Notes: generated by a model from the letters alone, not told the origin. A stretch of DNA of 64,000 nucleotides from Curtobacterium sp. MCSS17_015 (GCF_003234265.2 NZ_CP126256.1:2418001-2482000), one strand, 5' to 3'; positions 35,071 through 44,497 are shown, numbered from the stretch's first letter. Made by a program: numbers and translations.

Positions 35071-36164
35071 GCGCCGCGACGACGCCCGCACCCGCCGTCG
35101 GCGCACCGAAGGGCGACCGGAAGGGCATCCGCATCGGACCGGTCGGGCTCGCCTGGCGCCCACACGTCCTCACCGCCACGGTCGTCGCGGTGGGCGTCGC
35201 CCTGCTGCTCGTCGTGCTCGGGGTCGCCGTCGGCTCGACGTTCATCGCCCCGGGCACCGTCGTCCGTGCGCTGATCGGGCTCGAGTCGGGACCGGAGTCG
35301 TTCATCGTGACGACGCTGCGCCTCCCCCGCGTCCTGACCGGGGCGCTCGTCGGGGTGACCCTGGCCGTTGCCGGTGCCCTGACCCAGACCTTCACGCGGA
35401 ACCCGCTCGGGACACCGGACATCATCGGCGTGACCTCGGGTGCGAGCGTCGGTGCCGTGGCGGCCGTCGTCCTCGGCGGCGGCAGCTATTCGGTCAGCGC
35501 CCTCGTGCTCGGCGGCGGGATGCCCGTCGCGGCCACGATCGGAGCACTGGTCGCCGCCACGATCGTCTACGGCCTGGGCTGGCGGGGCGGCGTGCAGAGC
35601 CACCGGCTCATCCTGGTCGGCATCGGGGTGAGCGCCACGCTCGACGCCCTGACGAGCTACCTGCTCGTCCGCGCCAAGATCACGCAGGCCACGGCTGCTT
35701 CGCAGTGGCTCGTCGGCAGCCTGTCGAGCACCTCGTGGACGACGGTGTGGCCGCTCCTCGTCATCGCCGCGGTGGGCGTCCCGATCGCGCTCGCCACCTC
35801 GGCAGCGCTCGGCATCGGTCAGCTCGGTGACGAGGTCGCGACCGGCGTCGGGCTGGGTGTCCAGCGGCACCGGTTGCTCGTCATCGGCCTGGCGGTCGTC
35901 CTCACCGCGGCGGCGGTCGCGGCCGCGGGCCCGGTCGGGTTCGTCGCCTTCGTGGTGCCGCAGATCGCCCTGCGCCTGGCGGGGACGAACCGGCCACCGC
36001 TGGTGCTGTCGGCGGCCCTCGGCGCGGTGCTCGTGCTCGGTGCGGACCTGCTCGCCCGGTCGGCGTTCCCCTGGCAGGTGCCGGTCGGCATCGTCACCAC
36101 CGTGATCGGCGCCCCGTACCTGATCTGGCTCCTCATCCGTCACCGCAAGGAGATGTCCCGATGA
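35067..36164 (+). CDS. Fe-siderophore ABC transporter permease 2
   Basis: This 365-aa FecCD-family protein starts at GTG 35067, overlapping the previous stop (GTGA). Conserved blocks are RLPRVLTGALVGVTLAVAGALTQTFTRNPLGTPDIIGVTSGA and AGPVGFVAFVVPQIALRLAG. It pairs with permease 1 as a heterodimer. Its end overlaps the ATPase start by 4 nt. Confidence 0.92.
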   Translation: MSAATTPAPAVGAPKGDRKGIRIGPVGLAWRPHVLTATVVAVGVALLLVVLGVAVGSTFIAPGTVVRALIGLESGPESFIVTTLRLPRVLTGALVGVTLAVAGALTQTFTRNPLGTPDIIGVTSGASVGAVAAVVLGGGSYSVSALVLGGGMPVAATIGALVAATIVYGLGWRGGVQSHRLILVGIGVSATLDALTSYLLVRAKITQATAASQWLVGSLSSTSWTTVWPLLVIAAVGVPIALATSAALGIGQLGDEVATGVGLGVQRHRLLVIGLAVVLTAAAVAAAGPVGFVAFVVPQIALRLAGTNRPPLVLSAALGAVLVLGADLLARSAFPWQVPVGIVTTVIGAPYLIWLLIRHRKEMSR

Positions 36165-37012
36165 CCACCACGACCCCGCCGGCGACCGCCGCCGCGTCCG
36201 CGCCGGACCGCCTGCACGCCGGCCCCGTCCTGGAGGCCCGTGGCCTGTCCGTGGGGTACGACAGGTCCCCGGTGCTCCGCGACCTCGACCTGTCGATCGG
36301 GCGCGGCACGGTGACGACGTTCCTCGGCGCGAACGGCTGCGGCAAGTCGACGCTGCTCAAGGCGCTCGGTCGGGTGCTCAAGCCGCAGGCCGGCGAGGTG
36401 CTGCTCGACGGCACCCCGATCCGGAAGGAGGCGAACCGGTCGGTCGCGCGGAAGCTCGCGATCCTCCCGCAGTCGCCGTTGGCCCCGGCCGGCACGAGCG
36501 TGCTCGACCTGGTGATGCGCGGCCGGAACCCGCACCAGTCGTGGGCCCGGCCGTGGACCGCCGAGGACGCCGCGGTGGCCGAGGACGCCATCGCCGCCAC
36601 CGGTCTCACCGAGGTCGCCCACCGTGACGTCGCCAGCTTGTCCGGCGGGCAGCGCCAGCGCGCCTGGATCGCGCTCGTCCTGGCGCAGCGGGCGGACACG
36701 CTCCTGCTCGACGAGCCGACGACCTACCTCGACCTCGCCCACCAGCTCGACGTGCTGCGCCTGGTCCGTCGGATCAACCGCGAGCAGGGCGCCACGGTCG
36801 TGATGGTGCTGCACGACCTCACCCTGGCCGCGCGGTACTCGGACCGGCTCGTGGTGCTCCACGACGGCGGCGTCGTCGCGGACGGCGCTCCCGTCGACGT
36901 CCTCACGCCGGCCGTGCTCGAGCGTGCGTTCGGGTTGCACGCCCGCGTCGTCCCGGACCCCGTGACGGGGGCGCCGATGGTCGTCCCGGAGGCCGACGGA
37001 CACACTGCGTGA
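36161..37012 (+). CDS. Fe-siderophore ABC transporter ATPase
   Basis: This 283-aa ATPase has Walker A GANGCGKST (about 58-66), Q-loop ILPQSPLAPAG, signature LSGGQRQRAWIA, Walker B TLLLDEPTTYLD and switch His in VLHDL. These are all intact and typical of FepC/FecE. The start is ATG 36161, within the end of permease 2. The binding-protein gene downstream has its own iron box. Confidence 0.94.
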   Translation: MTTTTPPATAAASAPDRLHAGPVLEARGLSVGYDRSPVLRDLDLSIGRGTVTTFLGANGCGKSTLLKALGRVLKPQAGEVLLDGTPIRKEANRSVARKLAILPQSPLAPAGTSVLDLVMRGRNPHQSWARPWTAEDAAVAEDAIAATGLTEVAHRDVASLSGGQRQRAWIALVLAQRADTLLLDEPTTYLDLAHQLDVLRLVRRINREQGATVVMVLHDLTLAARYSDRLVVLHDGGVVADGAPVDVLTPAVLERAFGLHARVVPDPVTGAPMVVPEADGHTA

Positions 37013-37049
37013 CGTCGGGCGTCGACCGGAACTGGTGCGATCCCGCTGG

Positions 37050-37068
37050 TTAGGTTAGGCTCACCTAA
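37050..37068 (+). promoter_or_regulatory. IdeR/DtxR iron box with embedded -10
   Basis: TTAGGTTAGGCTCACCTAA is nearly the ideal 19-bp consensus. The TAGGCT at 37056-37061 can serve as the -10 of a leaderless transcript starting at the GTG at 37070. Confidence 0.85.
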
Positions 37069-37069
37069 C

Positions 37070-38086
37070 GTGAACACTCCCCGCCGCGGCTCCGTTCGTG
37101 CCGCCCTCCTGACCGCCGTCACCGCGACGGCCCTCATCCTCACCGCGTGCTCCAGCACCGGTGCCTCCGACGACACCGGCAGCGACGCGAAGGCGTCCTC
37201 CGGGGCCTGGTCGTACGAGGACGCCACGGGCACGACGGTGACGGTCGACCACAGGCCGGAGCGCGTCGTGGTCCTCAACGACATCGCCATCTCGTTCATC
37301 GAGTACGGCCTCCGCCCGGTCGGCACCTTCGGGCAGCTCCCGATGACGAAGGACGCCCGGTTCGACGACCTCGACCAGGACGGCATCACGCAGCTCGGCA
37401 CCGCCTACGGCGACATCGACCTCGAGCAGCTCGCCGCGCTGAAGCCCGACCTCGTCGTGACCTCGGTCTACCCGACCGACGCGAAGGGCACGCTCGACGC
37501 CTCGCAGCCTGCCTACGGCTTCAAGGACAAGGAGCAGCAGGAACAGGTCGAGGCCATCGCCCCGGTCGCCACCGTCAAGTGGGGCGGCAAGGGTCTCGAC
37601 GTCATCGAGCACATCGCCGACCTCGCCGAGGACCTCGGCGCGGAGGAGTCCGCCGTCGACTCGGCCGAGAAGGAGTTCGACACCGCGAAGGAGACCCTCC
37701 GGACCGCGTCCGAGGAGAGCGGCGTGTCCGTCGTCTCGATGTACGCCGACGGTGACGGCGCCTACGTCACCCGCCCGTCCGACGAGCCCACGCTGCAGAT
37801 GTGGAGCGACTTCGGCGTCGACCTGGTCACCCCGAAGCCGGAGGGCTTCTACTGGGGCATCTACAGCTGGGAGAACGCGGGCCAGATCTCGGCCGACGTC
37901 ATCCTGCTTTCGCAGCAGGGCTACCAGGTGTCGGACCTCGAGAAGCAGCCGACGTTCGCAGACAACCCGGCCCTCGAGGCCGGTCAGGTGCACAGCTTCA
38001 CCTTCCCGGCGCTGGACTACGCCTCGCAGGCCGACTACATGACGAAGCTCGCCGGCTGGCTCGACGACAGCAAGCCGGTCGCCTGA
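37070..38086 (+). CDS. Fe-siderophore-binding lipoprotein
   Basis: This 338-aa FepB/FecB-family binding protein starts at GTG 37070, two bases after the iron box, with no Shine-Dalgarno. The signal peptide has lipobox LILTAC (Cys about 25). The core includes GTTVTVDHRPERVVVLND, GDIDLEQLAALKPDLVVTSVYP and GVSVVSMYADGDGAYV. It binds ferric siderophore and delivers it to the two permeases. It can be transcribed from its own iron-regulated promoter and with the upstream genes. Confidence 0.92.
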   Translation: MNTPRRGSVRAALLTAVTATALILTACSSTGASDDTGSDAKASSGAWSYEDATGTTVTVDHRPERVVVLNDIAISFIEYGLRPVGTFGQLPMTKDARFDDLDQDGITQLGTAYGDIDLEQLAALKPDLVVTSVYPTDAKGTLDASQPAYGFKDKEQQEQVEAIAPVATVKWGGKGLDVIEHIADLAEDLGAEESAVDSAEKEFDTAKETLRTASEESGVSVVSMYADGDGAYVTRPSDEPTLQMWSDFGVDLVTPKPEGFYWGIYSWENAGQISADVILLSQQGYQVSDLEKQPTFADNPALEAGQVHSFTFPALDYASQADYMTKLAGWLDDSKPVA

Positions 38087-38104
38087 GCGACCCGACGACA
38101 CGGC

Positions 38105-38142
38105 ACGGGAGGCCCCGCACCAGCTGGTGCGGGGCCTCCCGT
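38105..38142. terminator. Perfect 38-nt palindrome
   Basis: ACGGGAGGCCCCGCACCAG followed directly by its exact complement forms a 19-bp stem whose tip must open into a loop. It follows the binding-protein gene. Both flanking genes run on the plus strand, so it ends the iron operon. Confidence 0.8.
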
Positions 38143-38183
38143 TCGTCGTGGGGTCGCGCAGCGACGTGGGGTAGGAACGAGAC

Positions 38184-39173
38184 ATGACGGACGCGGGGTG
38201 GCACGAGGACGTCCTCGGTCCGCCGTACGAGCGCCGCGAGCTGCCGCTCGGCGAGGACGCCGAAGGTCCGGTCGTCGCCACCCTGGTCCGCCGCCGACAC
38301 TCGGTCGCCGACCACCTCCGTCCGCACCCCGGTCCGCTGCACGACGTCGACGTCCTGTACGTGCACGGGTGGTCCGACTACTTCTTCCAGACGGAACTGG
38401 CCGAGCAGGTCGAACGGCTCGGTGCACGCTTCCACGCCCTCGACCTGCGGAAGTACGGGCGGAGCCTGCGGCCGCACCAGACGCCGGGTCACGTGGCCGA
38501 CCTGTCCACCTACGACGAGGACATCGCCGCCGCCCTCGACGCGATCCGTGCGGAGCACCCCGGGCAGCGGCGGCGGCTCGTACCGATGGGCCACTCCACG
38601 GGCGGGCTCACGCTGTCGCTCTGGGCCGCGCGCCACCCGGAGCTGGTCGACGGACTCGTCCTGAACAGCCCGTGGCTCGAGTTCCAGGCCGACGCGATCG
38701 GCCGGGCGGTCGTCGCACCGGTCATCAAGCTGGGCGCGAAGCGGAACCCCCTCGCCCCGATGCCGGCGGTCGACCCCGGCTTCTACACGCGGACGGTGTC
38801 GAGCTCGGCGGAGGGGTCGTGGACCTACGACCAGCGGTGGCGTCCCGAGCGGGGGTTCCCCCTGCACCCCGGCTGGCTCGCAGCGGTGTTCGCCGGGCAG
38901 GAGCGGGTGGCACGCGGGCTCGGGCTCGCGGTCCCGGTGCTCGTCATGCTCAGCGACAGGAGCATGCTGCAGCCGCGGTGGAACGAGGGCATGTCCCGCG
39001 CCGACGTGGCGCTCAACGTCGACGTGGTCGCACGGCGGGCGCTGTCCCTCGGCGACGAGGTGACCGTCCGGCGACTGCACGGCGCGCTGCACGACGTCGT
39101 GCTCTCCGCCGAGCCCGTGCGCGAGCGTGCGTACGACACCATCGGGCGGTGGGCGGCGGCGCTCCCCCGCTGA
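38184..39173 (+). CDS. Alpha/beta hydrolase
   Basis: This 329-aa protein starts at ATG 38184. The fold is shown by VDVLYVHGWSDYFFQTELAEQ (oxyanion region), the nucleophile elbow MGHSTGGLTLSLWAARHP (Ser in GHSTG, about 136) and LVLNSPWLEF. It resembles the serine aminopeptidase S33/monoacylglycerol lipase group. No signal peptide. It is the last chromosomal gene before the transposon, which inserted 81 bp after its stop and leaves it intact. Confidence 0.85.
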   Translation: MTDAGWHEDVLGPPYERRELPLGEDAEGPVVATLVRRRHSVADHLRPHPGPLHDVDVLYVHGWSDYFFQTELAEQVERLGARFHALDLRKYGRSLRPHQTPGHVADLSTYDEDIAAALDAIRAEHPGQRRRLVPMGHSTGGLTLSLWAARHPELVDGLVLNSPWLEFQADAIGRAVVAPVIKLGAKRNPLAPMPAVDPGFYTRTVSSSAEGSWTYDQRWRPERGFPLHPGWLAAVFAGQERVARGLGLAVPVLVMLSDRSMLQPRWNEGMSRADVALNVDVVARRALSLGDEVTVRRLHGALHDVVLSAEPVRERAYDTIGRWAAALPR

Positions 39174-39247
39174 GCTGCAGACCGATCGACGTCGCGCTCG
39201 CCGCTGTGGCATCCTGCTGACGACGGGGGCGGCGTTCCCCGAGAGGG

Positions 39248-39254
39248 GAACCGC
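39248..39254 (+). repeat. Target-site duplication, left
   Basis: GAACCGC immediately before the left transposon end. It is identical to 53996-54002. Confidence 0.85.
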
Positions 39255-39279
39255 TGTGAGCAGCTTCGCTCTGTGTCGT
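39255..39279 (+). repeat. Transposon left terminal inverted repeat (L1)
   Basis: The sequence starts TGTGAGCAGCTTCGCT and contains TGTGTCG at 39272-39278, repeated 24 bp inward at 39296-39302. The same 24-bp spacing is found at the right end. These are probable transposase-binding sites. Confidence 0.85.
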
Positions 39280-39315
39280 GCTTCTGACTTCGCTTTGTGT
39301 CGGGTAGCCCGGTCG

Positions 39316-39711
39316 CTACGGCTGCATGAGCTCGCGCTCGATGCGTGCCGCGACGGCGTCGCGCATCGGTCGAACGTCGTCCGGTGACCACGAGGTGGGG
39401 TCGGGGAACGACCACTCGAGGACCATGCCGCGTGGTTGGGCGGGGAGCTCGAGGCCGGGCTTCATGAGGACGACGATGTCGGCTTCGTCGAGGAGTTCCG
39501 GTGTCACCGGCCGTGGCACACGGTCGGTGATGTCGAGGCCGAGCTCACCGATCGTTGCGGCGATTGACGGGTTCACCTTGTCGGCGGGGCTGATGCCGGC
39601 GGAGGAGGCGGTGTACCGGTCGGGTGCGACGAGTTCGAGGAGAGCTGCGCCGAGTTGTGATCGGCCGGCGTTGTGCTTGCAGATGAACAGCACGGTGGGT
39701 TTGGTTGTCAA
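39316..39711 (-). CDS. arsC: Arsenate reductase, single-cysteine (mycothiol-type) LMW-PTP fold
   Basis: This 131-aa protein starts at ATG 39711. The LMW phosphatase-like P-loop is CKHNAGRS (Cys11), followed by EWSFPDPTSW with the general-acid Asp. Cys11 is the only cysteine, so it cannot form the intramolecular cascade of thioredoxin-type ArsC. Corynebacterial single-cysteine homologues use mycothiol and mycoredoxin, which fits an actinomycete. It is the last gene of the leftward ars operon, close to the transposon's left end. Confidence 0.85.
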   Translation of the reverse strand: MTTKPTVLFICKHNAGRSQLGAALLELVAPDRYTASSAGISPADKVNPSIAATIGELGLDITDRVPRPVTPELLDEADIVVLMKPGLELPAQPRGMVLEWSFPDPTSWSPDDVRPMRDAVAARIERELMQP

Positions 39712-39726
39712 GGGTCGAAGGTCCCG

Positions 39727-41133
39727 TCAGTTGGCGCAGCACGAGCCGCTATCAGCGGCCGGCGTCGGTTCCGGAGCCGCGCAGCAGGCGGTGTCTGCTG
39801 CGTTCGGCGTGGCGGCGGCGGCCGGCGTAGTGCAGCAGGAGGAGGAGCCGCCGATGTCGGTGGAGCAGACCCCGGTCTCGGGGAGGACGAGTTCGACCAG
39901 GCGCGCGGCGGCGTGGTCACCGGCGAGGTCCGCGGCGATAGAGCGGACCTGCTCGTACCCGGTGAGGAGCAGGAACGTGGGGGCGCGGCCGTAGGACTTC
40001 ATCCCGGCGATGAAAAAGTTCGGCTCCGGGTGCGCGAGCTCTGCGACGCCGTGTGGTGGGACGGACCCGCAGGAGTGCAGGTTGGGGTCGATGAGCGGTG
40101 CGAGGGCTCGGGGTGCTTCGACGATGTCGTCGAGGCCGAGCCGGACCTCCCGGAGCATGTCGAGGCCGGGCCGGAACCCGGTCGCGTTGACGATCACGTC
40201 CACGGTCACCGCGAACGTCTCTCCAGCGCGGCGGCCGGTGACGGTGACCTGGTCGCCGTCGGGTCGGACGTCGTCGATTTCGTACGAGGCGATTTGCTGC
40301 ACCTGACCGGACTCGACGAGCCCGTGGACGGTGGAGCCGAGCTGACCGCGGGCGGCGAGCCCGTCGGCTGCGTCGGTGCCGAGCCGGGCGGTGCCGGCGT
40401 TCCGGACAGCCCACAGCACGTCAGTACCCGGCGCGGTCTTCGCGAGGCTGGCGAGCTTGATGAGCGTGTTCGCCGCGGAGTGGCCGGCACCGACGACGAG
40501 GACCCGCTTCCCCGCGAACCGGGCACGGTCGGTACCGAGGACGTCGGGTAGCGCGTGGACGACGCGGTCGCCGAGGTCCGAGGCGGGTGCGAGCCCAGCG
40601 GCAGTGAGGGGGTTCGGGGACGTGTAGGTGCCGGAGGTGTCGACGACCGCACGCGCGGTGACGTCGTGCGTCCCATCGGCGGTGTGGAGACGGAGCAGGA
40701 ACGGGGTGTCGGCGCGGCCCGTGGAGCGGGTGCGGTCCATGCCCTGCCGGGATACCGCCTCCACACGGGTGCCGTACTGGATCACCGGTGCGAGCTGCGG
40801 TGTCGCTGCGAGGGGCACCAGGTAGGTGTCGACGAGGTCGTGGCCGGTGGGCAGTGATGACGCACGGGGTGCTTCCCACCCGGTGGCTTCCAGGAGCCGC
40901 TGTGCGGCGGGGTCGATGACGTACTGCCACGGGGAGAACAGGCGGGTGTGCCCCCAGGCGCGGACGCTCGTCCCAACCGCCGGCCCCGCTTCGTAGACCA
41001 CGACGGGGAGGCCGCGCTCGAGGAGGTGCGCGGCGGCGGCGAGCCCGACGGGGCCGGCGCCGATGACGGCGACGGGGAGTCCGGTGAGCCGGTCGCCGTT
41101 GGTGCGGGGTGGGACGGTGAGGGTGAGCGTCAT
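39727..41133 (-). CDS. FAD-dependent monooxygenase/thioredoxin-reductase-like protein with Cys-rich tail (ArsO-like)
   Basis: This 468-aa flavoprotein starts at ATG 41133. The first dinucleotide site is VAVIGAGPVGLAAAAHLLERG (about 20-40) and the second is VLVVGAGHSAANTLIK (about 205). DVIVNATGFRPG follows. The layout is that of flavin monooxygenases. The last 46 residues hold seven cysteines, including three CC pairs (SSSCCTT, DTACCAAP, SGSCCAN). This is a metallothionein-like tail that could bind As(III). It lies between two arsC genes. The name ArsO is used by context; the reaction is not known. Confidence 0.75.
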   Translation of the reverse strand: MTLTLTVPPRTNGDRLTGLPVAVIGAGPVGLAAAAHLLERGLPVVVYEAGPAVGTSVRAWGHTRLFSPWQYVIDPAAQRLLEATGWEAPRASSLPTGHDLVDTYLVPLAATPQLAPVIQYGTRVEAVSRQGMDRTRSTGRADTPFLLRLHTADGTHDVTARAVVDTSGTYTSPNPLTAAGLAPASDLGDRVVHALPDVLGTDRARFAGKRVLVVGAGHSAANTLIKLASLAKTAPGTDVLWAVRNAGTARLGTDAADGLAARGQLGSTVHGLVESGQVQQIASYEIDDVRPDGDQVTVTGRRAGETFAVTVDVIVNATGFRPGLDMLREVRLGLDDIVEAPRALAPLIDPNLHSCGSVPPHGVAELAHPEPNFFIAGMKSYGRAPTFLLLTGYEQVRSIAADLAGDHAAARLVELVLPETGVCSTDIGGSSSCCTTPAAAATPNAADTACCAAPEPTPAADSGSCCAN

Positions 41134-41153
41134 GACGTGCTTCTTCCGGGTTG

Positions 41154-41570
41154 TTACGCGGTTGCTTCGGTGGGCAGCAGCTCGGCGAGGAGCGTCTGGA
41201 CGCGGTGCTTGATGTCGTCCCGGATGGGGCGGACGTCCTCGATGCCGCGGCCGGCGGGGTCGGTGAGGTCCCAGTCCTCGTACCGCTTGCCGGGGAAGAC
41301 CGGGCACGCGTCACCGCAGCCCATGGTGATGACGGCGTCGGAGTCGCGGACGGCGTCGGTGGTGAGGATCTTCGGCTGGTTACCGGCGATGTCGATGCCG
41401 TCCTCGGCCATCGCCTGGATCGCGACCGGGTTGATCTGGTCCTTCGGCTCACTGCCGGCGGAGAGGACCTCGACGCGGTCACCGCCGAGGGCCTGGGCGT
41501 AGCCGGCGGCCATCTGGGAGCGTCCGGCGTTGTGGACGCAGACGAACAGGATCGTGGGCTTGTCACTCAT
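41154..41570 (-). CDS. arsC: Arsenate reductase, multi-cysteine (thioredoxin-type) LMW-PTP fold
   Basis: This 138-aa enzyme starts at ATG 41570. The P-loop is CVHNAGRS (Cys11). The second cluster, MGCGDACPVFPGKRYEDW, provides Cys85 and Cys89, which correspond roughly to the resolving cysteines of pI258-type ArsC. It reduces As(V) to As(III) for export by ArsB, encoded next. It is mechanistically distinct from the single-cysteine ArsC at 39316. Confidence 0.9.
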   Translation of the reverse strand: MSDKPTILFVCVHNAGRSQMAAGYAQALGGDRVEVLSAGSEPKDQINPVAIQAMAEDGIDIAGNQPKILTTDAVRDSDAVITMGCGDACPVFPGKRYEDWDLTDPAGRGIEDVRPIRDDIKHRVQTLLAELLPTEATA

Positions 41571-41590
41571 GGGTGTGTGTCTTTTCGGGT

Positions 41591-42994
41591 TCAGTGGATG
41601 AGGGTGAGCCAGCCGGCGAGGGCGGCGAGGGTGATGGCGAGGACGGGGATGGTGAGGACGATGCCGGTGCGGAAGTACTGCCCCCACCCGATGTGGATGC
41701 CCTTCTTCTCCAGCACGTGCAACCACAGCAGGGTCGCGAGGGAGCCGATGGGGGTGATCTTCGGGCCGAGGTCGGAGCCGATGACGTTGGCGTAGACCAT
41801 CACCTCGTGCGTCAGCCCGGTCGCGCCGGCACCGCCGATGGCGAGGGCGGCAATGAGGACGGTGGGCATGTTGTTCATCAGGGACGCGAGGATCGCGATG
41901 GTGAACCCGACGCCGAGCGCGGTGACGAGGACCCCGTGGTCGCCGAACACGTCGAACAGTGTCGCGAGGTGGTCGGTGAGGCCCTGGTTTTGGAGGCCGT
42001 AGACGACGAGGTACATGCCGATGGAGAACAGCACGATCTGCCACGGCGCCTCCCGGATCGTCTTCCACACCGGAATCACCCGCCCCGACGGCGCCCCTGC
42101 TCCGCCACCGGCCGCACTGACGGTGGCAGTGCCGCCGGTCGTGACCAGGACCGGTGCGGCCTGGGCGCGGGCGAAGAGGAACGCGGGCTGCCGGGCGGCA
42201 ACAAGCACGATCACGACCGCGCCCACGCCGGCGACGGCCGCGAGTGGGACGCCGAGTGGGTCGGCGGCGAAGTAGCCGACGAGCAGTAGCGCGAGGACGA
42301 CCCAGCCGGCGCGGAACGTCGCCCGGTCCTTCACGGCGGCGGCGGGGCTGGTGAGGGCGAGGACGTCGTACCGCTTCGGGATGCTCTTGCCGAAGTAGGC
42401 CAGCAGCATGCCGAGGGAGGCGAGGACGGAGACGATGCCGACGGGGATCATGACGGCGGCGTACTCGGCGAAGCCGAGGTGGAAGTAGTCGGCGGAGACG
42501 ATGTTGACCAGGTTCGACACCACCAGCGGCAGGCTGCCGGTGTCGGCGATGAACCCGGTGGCGAGGATGAACCCCAGCGCCGCCTTCTGCGGCATGTTCA
42601 GCGCCCGGAGCATCCCGACGACGATCGGGGTGAGGATCAGTGCCGCCCCGTCGTTGGCGAACACGGCGGCGATGACGGCGCCAAGGCCGACGATCAGGAC
42701 GAACAGCAGGCGGCCATGGCCTCGTCCCCAGCGGGCGACGTGGAGGGCTGCCCACTCGAAGAACCCGGCCTCGTCGAGGATCAACGAGATCAGCACCACG
42801 GCGACGAACGTCAGCGTCGCGTTCCACACGATCCCGACGACGGTCGGGATGTCCCCGAGGCCGACGACGGTGGTGGCGAGGGCGATGACGGCGCCGATGA
42901 GCGCGGTGTAGCCGATCGGGAAGCCCTTGGGCTGCCAGATCACTACCACGAGCGTCGCGACGAAGATCGCCGCAGCGACCACAGCCATCACCAT
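41591..42994 (-). CDS. arsB: Arsenite efflux transporter ArsB
   Basis: This 467-aa membrane protein has about 11-12 spans in two halves around a hydrophilic Ala/Gly-rich loop (about 285-315). ArsB blocks include [50 protein letters not shown] and [28 protein letters not shown]. It exports As(III) (and Sb(III)) using the proton gradient. The start is ATG 42994, overlapping the stop of the upstream flavoprotein (TGATG). Upstream of arsC in the same operon. Confidence 0.92.
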   Translation of the reverse strand: MVMAVVAAAIFVATLVVVIWQPKGFPIGYTALIGAVIALATTVVGLGDIPTVVGIVWNATLTFVAVVLISLILDEAGFFEWAALHVARWGRGHGRLLFVLIVGLGAVIAAVFANDGAALILTPIVVGMLRALNMPQKAALGFILATGFIADTGSLPLVVSNLVNIVSADYFHLGFAEYAAVMIPVGIVSVLASLGMLLAYFGKSIPKRYDVLALTSPAAAVKDRATFRAGWVVLALLLVGYFAADPLGVPLAAVAGVGAVVIVLVAARQPAFLFARAQAAPVLVTTGGTATVSAAGGGAGAPSGRVIPVWKTIREAPWQIVLFSIGMYLVVYGLQNQGLTDHLATLFDVFGDHGVLVTALGVGFTIAILASLMNNMPTVLIAALAIGGAGATGLTHEVMVYANVIGSDLGPKITPIGSLATLLWLHVLEKKGIHIGWGQYFRTGIVLTIPVLAITLAALAGWLTLIH

Positions 42995-44382
42995 CAGGCG
43001 GTCACCGCAGCCCGGGTCGCTGCGGCGGCGGCGCGTTCCCAGCCCTGCGCGGCGACCTGGACGGCGTCCCACGGGGACCCGAGCGGCGGCGTGTAGGAGA
43101 GGTCGAGATCGATCACGTCGTCCACGGTGAATTCCGCGTGGAGGGCGGTGGCGAACGTGTCGATGCGTTTGCTGATCTCCGCCGTGCGCTGCCCGACGAT
43201 CTGCGCACCGAGGAGCCGACCGGTGCTCTGGTCGCCGGTGACGCTGATCGTCAGCGGGACGGCGCCCGGGTAGTACCGCTTGTGGTCATCCGCCACCGTC
43301 ACCCGCGTCAACGGGGACACGTCGAGCGGGCCGGTTTCGTGGTGTCGGAGGCCGGTGCGGGCGGCGACCAGGTCGAACACCTTCACCACCTGCGTGCCCA
43401 CCGACCCGGCGAAGACCTTGCTGCCGCCGAGCATGTTCTCCCCGGCGACCCGGCCCTGCTTGTGCGCGGTCGTCCCGAGCGGCAACCACGTCGTGCCGAG
43501 GAGCCGATGGTGGGTGACGACGCAGTCGCCGGCCGCCCACACGTGCGGCACCCCGGTACGCATGGTCTCGTCGACGACAATCGCTCCGCCCTGCCCCAGA
43601 CGCGCACCCGCGGCGACCGCGAGGTCCGTGACGGGATGGACCCCGACACAGACGACGACGAGCGCGAACGTGCCCTCGGCGTCACCGGATGCGGAGCTGG
43701 TGGCGACGCGCCACTGCCCGCCGCCGGCCGGGGTGATCCCGGTGACGGTGGAACCCGTCAAAACGGCCGCGCCGTGGCGGCGTACCTCGGCGGTGACGAG
43801 GGTTCCGAGTTCCGGGTCGAGGGTGGAGAGCACTTCCGGGCCGCGCTGGATCAGCGTCGTGTCGAACCCGCGCGCGACGAGGCCTTCGGTCATCTCCAGG
43901 CCGATGTAGCCGGCACCGACGACTGCGACCCGGCTCCCTGCCGGCAGCAGCTCGAGGGCGGCGACGACCTGCTCGGCGTCAGTCATGGAGTGCAGCAGGT
44001 GGATGCCCGGTTCCCCGAACGGGACCCCTGCCGGGCGGACCGGTTCAGCGCCGGTGCCGATCAGCAGCTCGTCGTAGGCGATCTCGTCGTCCCCGGCGGG
44101 GCCGGTGACGGTGAGGCGGCGGCGGTCGACGTCGACGGCCGAGGCCCACGTCGAAGAACGCACGGTCATGCCAGCGGCCTCGAGGTCGCCGCGGGTGCGG
44201 TGCGCGAGGGACGCTTCCGTGGCGACGTCGCCCGACACCCAATACGGGATACCGCAGATGGAAAAGTTCGGGAACTCGTCCGCGAGGACCACCGTCACAT
44301 CGGTGGTCGGGTCCAGTTCACGGGCGCGGAGCGCCGCGGCAATGCCGGCGTCGCTGCCACCGACGGCGAGAAGATGAGTCAT
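42994..44382 (-). CDS. FAD/NAD(P)-dependent oxidoreductase (CoA-disulfide reductase-like)
   Basis: This 462-aa protein starts at ATG 44382. FAD motif [18 protein letters not shown], catalytic-type Cys in FSICGIPYW (about 44), NAD(P) motif [17 protein letters not shown] (about 152) and [12 protein letters not shown] are visible. A C-terminal dimerisation domain follows ([25 protein letters not shown]). This is the CoADR/NADH oxidase family. It is the first gene of the leftward ars operon, divergent from arsR. Similar reductases occur in ars operons, but the substrate (a thiol disulfide or arsenic thiol adduct) is inference. Confidence 0.85.
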   Translation of the reverse strand: MTHLLAVGGSDAGIAAALRARELDPTTDVTVVLADEFPNFSICGIPYWVSGDVATEASLAHRTRGDLEAAGMTVRSSTWASAVDVDRRRLTVTGPAGDDEIAYDELLIGTGAEPVRPAGVPFGEPGIHLLHSMTDAEQVVAALELLPAGSRVAVVGAGYIGLEMTEGLVARGFDTTLIQRGPEVLSTLDPELGTLVTAEVRRHGAAVLTGSTVTGITPAGGGQWRVATSSASGDAEGTFALVVVCVGVHPVTDLAVAAGARLGQGGAIVVDETMRTGVPHVWAAGDCVVTHHRLLGTTWLPLGTTAHKQGRVAGENMLGGSKVFAGSVGTQVVKVFDLVAARTGLRHHETGPLDVSPLTRVTVADDHKRYYPGAVPLTISVTGDQSTGRLLGAQIVGQRTAEISKRIDTFATALHAEFTVDDVIDLDLSYTPPLGSPWDAVQVAAQGWERAAAAATRAAVTA

Positions 44383-44497
44383 CAGGCTGGTCCTTCACGG
44401 ATCGAGCGGGAGCCGAAACCGGCAGGTACATCGAAGCACGTCCATATCGACGAACGCAAATATAGACGCCCGTCGAAGTCCGTGGGAGGATGAGCCC
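44383..44497. promoter_or_regulatory. Divergent ars promoter region
   Basis: The 115-bp gap between arsR and the leftward ars operon holds an AT-rich patch around 44440-44466 (CCATATCGACG, AAATATAGACG) unlike the surrounding DNA. It is the likely ArsR operator and -10 region. GGGAGG precedes arsR. Confidence 0.5.
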
